Assembly (NCBI GenBank): GCA_028095005.1 | Contig: CM051460.1 | Span: 70,719,676-70,783,675 of the forward strand | DNA length: 64,000 nt | From: Rhynchospora pubera | Taxonomy: Eukaryota > Streptophyta > Magnoliopsida > Poales > Cyperaceae | Reading direction: 5' to 3' | In this document: positions 44,260-55,820 of the stretch, one piece after another | Layout of the letters: every line of letters starts with the position of its first letter | How positions within the stretch are numbered: the first letter of the stretch is position 1 | Notes under the pieces: model-generated | What the model was told of the DNA's origin: nothing | Databases searched by the model: none | What the model saw: only the letters and a program-made list of their open reading frames with translations | Program-made: the position numbers and the translations under genes

Positions 44260-45217
44260 ACTTCTTTTGGTGAGGGATAAGGATTTTGTGATTTTTTGTA
44301 TCTTTTTTTTAGAAGTTGGATTGATGTTTATTACTGTGTGGTGCGTATATTTTGATGCTTTAAGTAATGGAAAGTGGTGGGCTTCAGACCCACTTAATTC
44401 AAAAAAAAAAAAAAAAAACTATGTGATGCGTAAAATGGTTTTCTGTTCTTGCTGGTTGGTAACTTGCTGCCACCTTTTTTTTATAGTTAAATTAGTAATC
44501 TTTTTTTTTTTTTTGTGAAAGAGTTCCGTGTCCTTAAAAATAAATGAGGCATTTAAAGGCTGGAGTCCTTGGATAGAAAATATTATTATTTTTTTTCCCT
44601 GTTTTGTGGGTTATCAGTAGGGGTGTCTAACGTTAGAAACAGCGACGAAACTATGGTGTGGTGCTTCGGTGAATAAACGGTTGAAATTTATGTAATTTTC
44701 GTGATTATTGCGAAATTCATGTAATTTTGCCCTTTTCATTGTTTTGTTAATTGTTTCGCTAAAACAGATGAAACAAAATTTTTGTTTGGTTAAATGTTTC
44801 GCTAGGGTGAAATGAAACAGTTAAATGAAAAAAAATTCCTTTCGTTTGCTGGTCTAGTTATTAGTTGTCTGTTATAAATATTTTTGCTAAACATGTGTCA
44901 TTCTTGCCAATCTATTCAGAGTTCAGACCGATCTGAATACATGAAACTTTACATATTTTGAAACTTTGTATGATTTTCTATACAATTTGAATGATTCATG
45001 TAGTAGAATCTCTGAATATTGGAATTAAAGGGCTTAGATAATAACGGGGCACTAGTGTTGGGAGATGGGCATCACCAGTGCAATTTTTTTTTTTTTGGGG
45101 GGGGTTTTCCGGATGCAATTGTGATTTTATTGTATGATATTTTGCTTCTCTTTTGAGATTGTATTGTGAGATATTTTGCCATTTCATGTATTCTATTGTT
45201 TTTTGCTGGGTTTCTTT

Positions 45218-45265
45218 CTAGCCTACCCCAACTTGTTTGGGGTGAAAGGCTTAATTGTTGTTGTT
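45218..45265 (+). repeat. truncated SINE tail in block B
   Basis: CTAGCCTACCCCAACTTGTT, then GGGGTGAAAGGC and a TTGTTGTT tail. Positional equivalent of 42496. Confidence 0.7.
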
Positions 45266-46265
45266 TTGTGATTGTATTATGGTGGTTTATCTGCTCATTT
45301 TCAAAAAAGAAAAAAATATTGCAAGTGAAATATTCAAGGGATATCTATGTTATCTGCCCCAGAAAAATGCAGGACATATTGATGGAGTTCATTGATTTAT
45401 TATGTGCATTGAGAAGGAAAACATCTATTTTGGTTCTTTTGGTTTTAATGTTCTTTAATTGTGTTTTCTTGGAATTTTTGTCGACTGGATTGGATATATG
45501 GTCAATTAACTCCTAAAAGTACCTGGAAATGAGATGTACTTTCTGTGCTTTTACTTGCCAGCCTTAAATGCAAGCTTATCTATTGAGGCCTCCTCACAGA
45601 ATCTCATCTCAAGTGGGTGTGTTCAAAAATTGCACCAAATTAATTTTTTGGATGCTGTTCTGTATATTTATGTCCTTATGAAAAGTTTGGTCTAGCTGTG
45701 GCCTGATAATACTGGATTTGTGTCAGAATATTTATCTTTTGTGGCGTAGTCCATGCACTCTTACACCAACATTTCAAATTTAAATAAACATAAATCCTGT
45801 TAAAATTTAGGTTATGTACTCAGCCAATTATTAATGTGTAGGCTGCTGAACACAGTTACACAGTTGGTAAATTTGTGTGGTCTAGCTGTTGCAGTTTTGC
45901 TTTACATGGGATGGGTGAAGTCATCCATTATGTAGGAAAATCCATTACAACTAACTTCCATTAACCCTATTTATCACAATGTATATTCTATGATCTTTTA
46001 AAAAAAGTAGAGCATTTAAGGAAAATAAGATAAATATATATTCTTTTTGTGATTTTATATAGTAAAATTGGATCAGATTCTGATCAGTCTTCTGGTCAAG
46101 AACTTGCAAATGGCCTGAAGAAATGGGATCACTGTGTACCCTTAGGACCTGTAAAATGTAAATATCGTGTGGAGTAATGTAAAGTTGTTGGAATATATGC
46201 TCTTGAACACTTCGTTTCTATTCTCTTCAAACTATTCGAAGCTGCTACTGCGGCTGCTACTACTA

Positions 46266-46467
46266 AAGTCAAAGTCAAAGTCAAGAGCCTTTTGTCCCAA
46301 ATAAGTTGGGGTAGGCTAGAAATGACACCATGACCTTGGTCATTTCTTGTATATATGGCTGAGTTTTTATGCTAGCTCGCCAAGCCTATCGCAAGCATAT
46401 AGGCTTGAACCATGGACCTCTTAGAAGAGAGTCCAGTGCTCTTACCACCTAGCTCGCCAATCCAAGT
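46266..46467 (-). mobile_element. tRNA-derived SINE (Au-like), minus strand
   Basis: Reverse-oriented member of the family at 43140: AAAGCC-type tail end CCCAAATAAGTTGGGGTAGG at the left and tRNA-like head (rc of GCTCTTACCACCTAGCTCG) at the right. Flanked by related GCTACTACTA/GCTATTACTACTA repeats, so the exact duplication is blurred. Absent from block A. Confidence 0.8.
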
Positions 46468-46731
46468 GCTATTACTACTACTATTGAATTAAAGATATAG
46501 TCACTGCTGGGTTCTGAATCATTGGAGTTGTAATTATGATATTGCTATGTGTCAGATGCACACATGAAGATACTTGAAGGGGATTTTACCGAATCACAAA
46601 GGGTTGGTGTTGAGGGCTTGAGGGAACACACTCACCGATAATTGTACTTTTATTTAGGAGCAATATAGCATGCTGAATTTTGTAGAGTTGCACATGAAAA
46701 TATTCCTAACATAATCGAAGTTACTTTTCAG

Positions 46732-46920
46732 GGAGAGAAAAGGAAGGCAATGGTTAATGAGATGGTGGCCAAAGTGACCTACGTTTGCTGGGACAAGTGT
46801 ATAACTGGAAGCATAGGTAATAGCTTCAGTAGCAGTGAAGTGGCATGCCTATCTAATTGCGCCAAGCGCTTTGTTGAGATTAAGATACTCACTGTACAGC
46901 ACTTGAGCATTCCCCGGTGA
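46732..46920 (+). pseudogene. second copy of TIM8-like exon 2, no exon 1
   Basis: Same length (189 nt) as exon 2 at 44071, preceded by the same TTACTTTTCAG acceptor, and in the same phase. CWDKC and CLSNC are intact and no stop interrupts. About 14 residue differences are expected from the visible changes, including KRFVEIKILTVQHLSIPR at the end. Because its block starts within the intron, there is no own first exon. It could be silent, or it could serve as an alternative last exon for exon 1 at 41844. Confidence 0.75.
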
Positions 46921-47074
46921 ATTGCTTTTTCTGAGGGATCAGGATTTTGTGATATTCTGTACCTTTTGTTTAGAAGTTGGATTGATGTTTGTGCAGCATT
47001 ACTACGTGATGGGTAAAATTGGTTTTCTGTTCATGCTGCCAGGTTTTTTATAGTTGGATTCCCCGGTGATTGCG

Positions 47075-48754
47075 AGCATGTAGCACATCAATTAACCAAG
47101 AGAAAAGAGATTATGGATATACCTCTTCTTGAATCGTATCAAGAAGAAAAAATCCATGGCGTAGGAGTCGGTGGCGTGCTGCGCCGCTCTTCCTTCTTCT
47201 CCAAAGGTTGACCTCAAGTCCACCAAGAGAATCACCACGATCTCGAAACCGTGCTAGCGATTGGAGATCACATCTAATCCTTTCTTCCTTTTCTTTCAAT
47301 TAAACTATCTTTAATGGTGGAAGAAGATTGCTCAACACATGAGCCAAGAGGATGGAAAGAAGAGAGCAACAAGAGAGAAATTCGAAATTATTCTCTCTTG
47401 GAAAATTTCAGCCAGCAAAAGAGAGAGAGAAAAAATCAGCATTGTTCCCAACCTGAACCTCCTTTATATAGCTGTCCAAAAACCTAGTTTACATAATTAA
47501 TTCATGGACATATTTACCCTTCTATGGCCTGCCTTGGATACGCCTTTAATGGGCTACAACAATTGTATTTTTTAATTCATTAATTAATTACTATAATTGC
47601 TCATTTAACCATCATAAATTTGGACTTCTAATTAACTATTTAAATGAAGGCCCAAATGGCTCAATTAATTAAATTAAGTTGAACAAAATTAATTATTAAC
47701 TTATTAATAATTATTTATGGATTAGATAATGCATTAATTTATTCTATATGATCACTTTGACTTAATTAATTATAACAGTTTGCAACGGTATATAATTAAT
47801 TAATCAACTTATCATATATTCGCAATACTTACTGCTGCGAATAAATAAATAAGGCATCGTGTGGTTACAACTCTATTTGTGTGACCCTTTGAGGATTTAT
47901 GCTATGTTGGCCATGGAATTAAATCGTTATTTAATTCCAATAATCATAAGCGGTATCTAGCAACACGTTATGACTCCCAATTCGCATAAATAATGTACCG
48001 ATACAAATATTCAAATTCTACATAAGAAATAATAGTATTTCTTTGTCCGATTCTTATGTCACATGATATTATCGTATAATCCAAGATAGGAATGTGTCAT
48101 TCTTGCAGATTATACGTTTCTTGATCTAGAGTTGATTGCACAAGTTGGCCAAACAATCCAACTCCATCAAGGGACCTAAACAGATATCATCACTCACTAG
48201 GTATACTAATGAGGGACATACGATTTTCTTGATGAGCAATTTTTTCCTGCACAATTCAAGAGAACATAAATAACGTCCGTATAGCAGCCTTTATCAGGAA
48301 TCAGCGGTAGAAGATATTTATAGAACCTATCCTCATGTGGAAAAGTTGAACCATCTCAAACTTAGAATCAAACTCATATGAAATAAAACAATGACACATA
48401 ACACAATCCATATGTTTATTTCATTGGGTCATGTCCCGTGCTATGTTCCAATAACATACACATATGCAATTAAGTTGGTAACTCTTTACCTATGATTTGT
48501 AGAACTTAATCATCACTTAACTTGCATATTAATCTTATATGATAATTAATGTTCCTTGTTAATTATCAAGATTATGGACAATTTAGATTTATTATTGTCA
48601 TTGTGATGAATGATCCACAGAGATCCACAATTCAGATCCTCAACTTGAATGATCTGTCAATAATAAATCATAGGAACAAATGATCAAATATCATCAATAA
48701 CATAAACTAAGAAATTAAGTCATTCAATATTGACTTCTAGGACACAACTCCAAC
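47075..48754 (-). repeat. LTR relative of the first element, minus strand, truncated
   Basis: Collinear with about 5040-6746: CTCAACACATGAGC, the CGGCCCAATTAA-type region, GGCCATGGAATTAAATCG, ATTATACGTTTCTTGATCTAGAG and the right end GGACACAACTCCAACA. The plus-strand left end (LTR 3' end and primer site) is missing, so it is a truncated copy and not a clean solo LTR. Confidence 0.8.
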
Positions 48755-49233
48755 AATATCGTCTACTGATTTTTGACAGGGGCTGCTATACGGACTTTAT
48801 TTATGTTCTCTTGAAATGCGTAAGGAAAAACTAGTCATCGAGACAACCATATGTCCCTCATTAGTTCACCTAGTGAGTGATGATATCTACTGGGCCCCTT
48901 GATGGAGTTGGATCGTATGCGCGCAACTAGGCGATCAACTAGATCAAGAAACGTATAATATCATGTGACATAGGAATCAAAACAATAAGATACTTTTCTT
49001 ATGCAAGACTGTACTGTATTGGTACAGTATTTATTTATGCGAATTGAAAATCATAGCGCGTTGCTAGATACCGCTTATGATTATTGAAAATAAATGATGA
49101 TTTATTTTTCATGGCCAACATAGCATAAATCCTCAAAGGGGTCATGCAAATAGGACTTTAACCATACGTGCATTATTTATTTATTCGTAGTAGTGAGTAC
49201 TGCGAAAATATGATAAGTTGATTAATTAATTAT
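48755..49233 (+). repeat. LTR relative, plus strand, left part
   Basis: Matches the reverse complement of about 47770-48310, for example GGCTGCTATACGGAC, CCCCTTGATGGAGTTGGATC and CATGGCCAACATAGCATAAA. It starts abruptly against the end of the minus-strand LTR. It continues at 52782 after MULE B. Confidence 0.8.
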
Positions 49234-49362
49234 GGGAGAATTTTGGATATGCCACCCAAAATCGTCAAAATTGTGGAATTGCCACCCAATTTTTCAAGTT
49301 TTCGATTTTGCCACCCAGAATCACGGTTTTCTTCCGATTTTGCCACTTTCTCCTCTTTTTTA
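49234..49362 (+). repeat. MULE B left TIR with GCCACCC repeats
   Basis: GCCACCC occurs at 49251, 49281 and 49310 and a GCCAC at 49342, i.e. every 29-32 bases. The right TIR (about 52655-52781, inverted) repeats the pattern. Regular subterminal motifs of this kind commonly bind transposase, which is inference here. Confidence 0.85.
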
Positions 49363-50161
49363 ATATAAATAATACATTTCAACATTATTATTAATTTTCT
49401 GACCGTTTTGCCCCCAGTCGAATTGAAGCAGAACCTCGATAAACACTGCACCTAACCAATGGACCCAATCAATTCGACTTAGCACACGATCCTCTCTTCG
49501 TCTCTTCTTTTCTCTGAGAGAGGAGAAAGATGAACCCTAGATAAACCTCTCTCCTCTCTCCTCTCTCTCGCGACTCACCTCGATTCCGCCTCGTCTCACA
49601 CCTCAACACTATTCCACCTTCTCTCTCCTCGGGCGCTGAAACCTCCGCTCAGGCCCCAGGCACTCGGCTACTCTCTTTCTGGTCAGGCGCTCAACTACTC
49701 TCTCTCACTGCTCGCGCACCAGATCCAGTCCTATTCCGCACTTCAATCTCTCATACTTCAATCCAGGTATACTGTTCCAGTCCCAAAATTTTATTCGATT
49801 TTGACTCACACCTTTGGGTTTCTCACTGGTCGAGTTTCATAATTTTGTTTCGAAAATACTTACCGTGAAATCTATTACTTACTACAAAACAAGTATCACA
49901 ATTATAGTCTGTATTGGCATGATTTGCTTTATTTGGATTTGCTTTATTGATCTAAGTTGAGCATGATTGGTGATTAAGTGATTTGAATTAGGGCTAACTT
50001 GGGGATTAATTGAACATTTGGTAAAAGTACCGCCCCATCATTGGACCTCTTAAGCAAGTTACTAATGTCAGAACCATGCAAGTATCACCCCAGCATTGGT
50101 CACAGTCACCGTTGTGTTACTGTTTCAGTTCAAATATTTGTGTTTTACTTGAAGCTAAAAA

Positions 50162-50958
50162 ATGCAGATTTGTATTGTAATGGACAGAAGTACAAACTGC
50201 AGCAGCAATCAAGAATTATCTAGCATTGTTGGTGGTAGTCAGAGCCATGAGGAGCACGGGGAGTATGAAGAATATGTGGAAGCTGAAGGAGAGCTAATGT
50301 ATCTTTCTGACGGGGATGATGTAATTGCTCTTCGAGATGGTATACCAGAGCCAATTGTAGAAGCAGAAATCAATTTGGAGCCAACCATAATTGTTGAGAA
50401 TGACCACAGTGTTCTATATGATCCCAATAATCCGAGGATAGAGCTTAATGCCTTATTTCCAGATGTTGAGGCCTTTAGAAATTCATTGGGCATTTTGCTA
50501 TAAAATCAGATTTTGAATATACCATAAAGAAGTCAGACAAGAAAAGATTCATGGCAATATGCTCCTATAAGGGTTGTCCTTGGAGGATTCGGGCTTATAG
50601 ACTTCGAGACGATAATACAACCTTCAAGGTATATGCATATATAATTCCTTAGACAATTTAACTCGACTTTATGACTGCACAGCATGTAATAATATCTAAC
50701 AGAATAATATTTGAATTTGGCATGCAGATAAATGTTTTACCGAATCAACATATTTGTCCATCCGTATGTAGGGCTAAGGGAACTATGACATCTAAATCTT
50801 GGGTTACAGAGAAAATTACTGATTTCTTAAGGCGAAATCCATCGGCTGGAGCAAAGGAAGTTCAAAGTAAATTAGTAGATGATTTTCATGTGACTTTGAG
50901 TTATAGTAAAGCTTGGAGAGGAAGAACTGCTGCTCTTGAAGGTGTCCAGGGGTCATGA
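50162..50958 (+). pseudogene. MuDR-type transposase N-terminal fragment
   Basis: ATG 50162 opens an acidic N-terminus (EEHGEYEEYVEAEGE), leading to a MuDR DNA-binding domain: DVEAFRNSLG, then after a one-base shift near 50490 HFAIKSDFEY, KSDKKRFMAICSYKGCPWRI and RAYRLRDDN. A donor AAG|GTATAT at 50628 and an acceptor CATGCAG at 50727 join in frame to NQHICPSV...SWVTEKITDFLRRNP and SKAWRGRTAALEG, the region just before the catalytic core in MuDR transposases. The frame then stops at 50956-50958, and the DDE core and SWIM zinc finger are missing. Usual family length is 600-900 residues, so this is a deletion derivative that needs a transposase from elsewhere. Confidence 0.85.
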
Positions 50959-51546
50959 GTTACAGTGGACAATGTTATATTAGACATATTTTAACTTGTT
51001 GTTTTCATTCATTCATTTATATCTGTTCAAGTAGATATGTTGTTTTCATTCATTTTGATATGCTGTTTTCATTCATTCATTTATTTATGTTGGATTTTGA
51101 CGTTTGGGTATCAGTGCCCGAACTATCAATGTGAGCATTTAGAGTATCAGTGCACACGATGGGTACCATTTGTAAATTGAACTTCAAGACACATAGTCTA
51201 ATAATGAGATGGTACGAGTTCTGTACCAGTTGGTACTATGGTATCTTGGTATTTGACACTTAATTTCGCTAAAGCTCTAATGTGTCTAAATGTAAAATAA
51301 TCAATATCAAATGTAAGAACCTTGAAAGATACAAATCCAATACATAATGAAAGATAAGAAAGACAAAACCAATAGTCAGAACAGAATTTTTTCCAAGTAG
51401 TACAGACACAAAATGAAAGATAAGAAAGACAAAACCAATAGTCTTAGTTAAAAGAGCCAATTCAAATCCAATACATAATCTAATGCTAATACCCATATCC
51501 ATAATAATACACTACAACACCATATCCATAATAATACACTACAACA

Positions 51547-52431
51547 CTATTTTAGTAGAATAATCACCACAATTAAAAGAGTGACAATAACAATGGTACT
51601 TATACAATTATACAGTCTAATCTTATCCAATGATGCAAGTAGTGCTTTACTTTGCTGCTCATCACATTCCAATTTCCTCTTGAATTCATCCATCAAATTC
51701 TCTAGTTGAGCTTCCAATGTAGCAAACACCTCAGAATTGAGAGATGGAATAACAACATTTGCTTTTGTTGCATACCTTTCATAGTCATATCCCAGAGCCA
51801 AAAGTCGCACCTAGTATGCTTTTGGAATAAAACAAGAAAGAAAGAAAAATATGAATGAATCGATAGTAAATCGATTTTTGGCATTTCAGCCAAATTGTTT
51901 AGCATAGTATGCTTTAGTAAATCGATTTTTGGCATTTCAGCCAAATTGTTTGTAAAAACCAACTTACTGGCGCATGCCAGTAAAGAGATTTTTGGCATTT
52001 CAGCATAGTTCATTAACCTTAGTTTCAGCATTTCTCTTTCCTATATCATACCAAATATCAGAACAAAAACAAATTGATGCACAATTAATTGGTCTAAAAA
52101 AACGCAAGAAAATGATTTTGCTCAAAGAAACGAAAGAAATGGTTTTCATCAAGTTTAATCAATAAATTTTTCATCAAAAAGGAGTTAACGCAGAAAAGTT
52201 AATTACCGGGTTTATGCATTTGTAGAAGTCTCTATTAGGGTTCAATTTGGTTCTGCTCACCAGTTTCTTCACGGTGACACCACAGTCTGGGCACGGCACG
52301 AGAGGCAAACTTTCACTTTGACTGGGCTGGGGTGCGACACTCGACGATGCCAAATGCGAGACGGATTGTCCAGAGGTGGACGACGCTGAACGACGATGCA
52401 TCGTGCGGAGTGACTTCGATCTAGGGTTCAC
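51547..52431 (-). CDS. GRF-type zinc finger, coiled-coil and membrane-anchor protein carried by MULE B
   Basis: Minus-strand ATG at 52431. Exon 1 (52207-52431, 75 codons) has a Ser/Gln-rich start, then CPDCG, VSRTKLNPNRDFYKC: most of a GRF zinc finger. A donor CCG|GTAATT and acceptor ATACTAG at 51811 bound a 396-nt intron, and exon 2 (51547-51810) continues in phase 0, for a total of 162 codons excluding the stop. Exon 2 gives a helix-rich segment likely to coil (about residues 98-140; LEAQLENLMDEFKRKLE) and a C-terminal hydrophobic stretch (CISTIVIVTLLIVVIILLK) like a tail anchor. In another frame the exon 2 start reads CDFWLW, the expected last part of the GRF finger, so a one-base slip may have cost the final zinc-binding Cys. 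The same architecture is common among plant GRF proteins of unknown role near transposons. Function here is not known. Confidence 0.65.
51865..52008. repeat. three imperfect repeats in the GRF gene intron
   Basis: AGTAAATCGATTTTTGGCAT then TTCAGCCAAATTGTTT at 51865 and 51915 (50-bp spacing), and a shorter AGTAAAGAGATTTTTGGCAT copy at 51979. Confidence 0.8.
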
Positions 52432-52781
52432 TCTCGAATCAAAGGTGGAGTGATTTCAATCTAGGGTTCACTCTCTCGAATCAAAGGTGGAGTGATTTCA
52501 ATCTAGGGTTTTTTCAGTTCATGCGATAGAGAAGGAGATGAGCTCGAACGAATATGATTCGACTGGTTGGGTTAGATCGGATTAGGTTGAATAGAATCAA
52601 CAGGGTAGATTGGTCATAAATTTTAATTTTTCATTTTTTCACTGTTAAAAACATTAAAGAAAAAAAAAGTGGTAAAAATGAAATGAGTATTTGTTTTTGG
52701 GTGGCAAAATCGTAAACATGAACTATTGGGTGGCAATTCCACAATTTCGACGATTTTGGGTGGCATATCCAAAATTCTCCC

Positions 52782-53421
52782 ATTAATTATATACCGTTGC
52801 AAACCGTTATAATTAATTAATTCAAGAGAATCATATAGAAATAATATAATGAATATGCTAATTCTAAATTAATTATTAATATGTTAATAATTAAATTCCT
52901 TCAGCACATATTAATTATATTGAGCTTATCGGACTTTTATTTAAACAATTAATTAAAAGTCCAATTTGAGATTAATTAATGAAGTGGATTAATGAGCTAA
53001 TATAATATGTTGCGTAACCCGTAATTACCCATTAATTTTCGGCCATAGAGGGGCAAATATGTCCAAACAAAATTGGAAGAGAGATAGACTTCATATATAT
53101 CAACGTCGTTTATGGAAACACGGTGGCTTGACCTAATTCTCTCTCTCCCCCTCTCTATAGCCGACGGCTCAAGCAAGAGCAGAAAAATTTTGGTTCTCCT
53201 CTTGCTTGTGCCTCCCTCCATTTCTCTAGCTCATGTGTTGAGCGCTTCTCGGACAAGCTAGCACTTGTCTTGAGACTTTGGTTAATCTTCTAGGTGGACT
53301 CGAGGCAACCGGAGGCAGTCGCGAGGGTGACGAGCACGCCACCGACTCCAAGAGATTGGATTCGAGCTTTTCAAATACGATTTCGGAAGAGGTAACCTCC
53401 TACGCTTCTCCTTTTGCGATG
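52782..53421 (+). repeat. LTR relative, plus strand, right part
   Basis: Continues the LTR after the MULE B target duplication and matches the reverse complement of about 5110-5780 and 47100-47800 (CTAGCTCATGTGTTGAGC, GGTGGACTCGAGG). It ends near GAGGTAACCTCC and CTTTTGCGATG without the LTR 3' terminus or a primer site, so it is truncated. Confidence 0.75.
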
Positions 53422-54529
53422 TTTTTTTTTATTGCTTGACAGAAGCTGTCAAGAAAATCCTTTGACGATGTTAATCACTTGAATAACTAAATTTGTTTTC
53501 GTGCATATTAATTACTTGTTCAATGTTAATAAAAATTAAAATTACACAAGAAATTGATTTACTAATAGCTATTACATGTATATTGGCTAGAACATAGAAT
53601 TTTTAAGAGGAGACTACCAAGTAACATTGCTCAACTCTCAGAGGAAGAGAACTTTGGAGAAAGACATTGAAGAATCATAACATCTAAAGTGACCATTGGA
53701 GCACACCTTTCAAGGCTCAAAATGTACAAGCACATGCCATGTCTGGATAAACTTTTGCTAACAGACAAATGGTAATGTGCAGCCAATAAGCTGTCATAAA
53801 TATTCGAGATACACTTGGCATCTATGATAATTTTCTGCATATTTTCAAGGAATAAAATTTTTTTATGCAAAGTGAGGTTTGTTGGAAATGTAAACTTAAT
53901 TATGTCATGCATGGTCAAGTGTCAACATATTTATGTGTTTACAGTTTCAACAGAAAATGTTTACGAAGTTGGAGTATTAATTGTCTAGAAAACTATGCAA
54001 CTTAATTAGGTAGTTGAGTATTTAATAAGGAAGACTGGTTTGACTATATAAATCATGTAAGTTTCATTTGTAATTCAGAACTCAGAACTTAAAAAAAATA
54101 TATATATATGTTTGTAAGAGTGAAATATCAATAGTTATATGAAATAATTCAGTTTCTAAGTTTCTCAATATATCTCCACAAATATTCACTTAGCCTCGTA
54201 TTAAAGAAGACGATCTATCAAGGTTACGATGTGGATCTGGTAGATGAATTGCTTTACCAGTGAACAAATTCAAGAGCGAATTGTAATTACCATCTGTATT
54301 CTTTTCCATTGAAGCATGGGACCAGCCAGTCTGGTTAGAGGGACTTGAGAGAGAGAATAAAGATAATAGCAACGGTTATCGGGTCTAATTAAACTCTAAA
54401 GTAAAGAAAAAGCCAAGGTAGTAATGGTGCTGGCATAAGAATTGATGATGTGCCAGAACGCCAACAGGGACTCACAGATCGAAATCAGATGAGATCACCC
54501 TCATTTAGATTTTCGCAATTATGTAGAAC
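53422..54529. other. intergenic, no gene seen
   Basis: AT-rich, with short frames lacking recognisable motifs on both strands and a simple TA repeat near 54095-54108. Nothing further supported. Confidence 0.5.
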
Positions 54530-54548
54530 AATACACAAGCAAGATCTG

Positions 54549-54862
54549 CATGTGGTCTAGTAGCTCAGGTGATAAAAGTACTTGGCTTTTTTCTAAGAGG
54601 CCAGGGTTCAAACCCGCATGCTTGCGATAGGCTTGGCGAGCCAGCGTAAGCCATATATACAAGAAATGACGAGGGTAGGGGTGTCTTCTAAGAGCTGGTA
54701 AGAGCACTTGGCTCTCTTCTAAGAGGTCCAGAGTTTAACCCCGCATATTTGCAATAGACTTGGCAAGCCAGCTTAAAAATCCAGCCATATATACAAGAGA
54801 TGACGAGGGTCGGGGTGTCAATTCTAGCCTACCCCAACTTGTTTGGGACAAAAGGCTCAGAA
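54549..54862 (+). mobile_element. dimeric Au-like SINE at the edge of the satellite array
   Basis: A first tRNA-like head (54550-54625) and body run into a second head fragment (about 54687) and body, with a single tail CCTACCCCAACTTGTTTGGG. The pair is flanked by AATACACAAGCAAGA(T/C)CTG at 54530-54548 and 54863-54881, a 19-bp duplication with one difference, so the dimer moved or arose as one unit. Confidence 0.85.
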
Positions 54863-54864
54863 AA

Positions 54865-55820
54865 TACACAAGCAAGACCTGACAAAACAACCATCAAATG
54901 TGTCCGGGATTAAACTCTTTATATTGTCTAGAATATGATTCATATGTTATTTATTCAAAAAGATTGGATTGTACATGGTAATTACGCTTATAAAGTGCAA
55001 ATAATGCAATTCTGAGCATCATTTAAGTATTTCAATTATTTTTTGGATTCATTCTATATCATTTCATAACAATAATTTATATTTAAACTTATTATGCTGT
55101 CTAGAATATGATTCATATATTATTTATTCAAAAATGTTGGATTAAACATGGTAATTACGCATATAAAGTGCAAATAAAGCAATTATGAAAATCATTTGAG
55201 CATTTCAATCATTTATGGATTCATTGTAAGTCATTTTATCACGATAATCTAGATCTAAACTCTTTATACTATCTAAAATGTGATTCATGTATTATTTATT
55301 AAAAAATAATGGATTATAAATGGTGATTACGCAGACTTTTAATACACAAGCAAGACCTGACAAAACAACCATCAAATGTGTTCGGGATTAAACTCTTTAT
55401 ATTGTCTAGAATATGATTCATATGTTATTTATTCAAAAAGATTGGATTATACATGGTAATTACGCTTATAAAGTGCAAATAATACAATTCTGAGCATCAT
55501 TTAAGCATTTTAATTGTTTTTTGAATTCATTCTATGTCATTTCATCACGATAATTTACATTAAAACTCATTATGCTGTCTAGAATATGATTCATATATTA
55601 TTTATTCAAAAATATTGGATTAAACATGGTAATTACGCATATAAAGTGCAAATAATGCAATTATGAGAATCATTTGAGCATTTCAATCATTTATGGATTC
55701 ATTGTAAGTCATTTCATCACAATAATCTAGATCTAAACTCTTTATACTATCTAGAATGTGTTTCATGTATTATTTTTTCAAAAATAATGGATTATAAATG
55801 GTGATTACGCATAGAAAGTG
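54865..55820. repeat. 478-bp tandem duplication at the array edge
   Basis: TACACAAGCAAGACCTGACA begins at 54865 and again at 55343, each followed by the same series of satellite monomers. The non-satellite start shows that the array border itself was duplicated. Confidence 0.85.

Larger units (their letters stand above)
42105..44520. repeat. duplicated block, copy A (intron and exon 2 of the TIM8-like gene)
   Basis: Matches about 44905-47050 over most of its length (for example GACCGATCTGAATACATGAA, then CAGGACATATTGATGGAGTT, then the exon). Block-specific insertions distinguish them. A poly-T/poly-G tract at 42348-42383 recurs shorter at 45085-45107. Confidence 0.85.
44905..47050. repeat. 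duplicated block, copy B
   Basis: Begins inside the intron sequence, so it carries no exon 1. Otherwise collinear with 42105-44520, with a minus-strand SINE at 46266. Confidence 0.85.
49225..52790. mobile_element. MULE B: Mutator-like element with transposase remnant and GRF gene
   Basis: The element spans 49234-52781 and is flanked by ATTAATTAT at 49225-49233 and 52782-52790, a perfect 9-bp duplication that reconstitutes the LTR sequence seen uninterrupted near 47800. The ends begin GGGAGAATTTTGGATATGCC. The TIRs are about 110-130 bp with roughly 85 percent identity by eye. The left half encodes a broken MuDR-type transposase N-terminus on the plus strand; the right half encodes a GRF zinc-finger gene on the minus strand. 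The two are convergent, each starting near a TIR. Confidence 0.93.
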
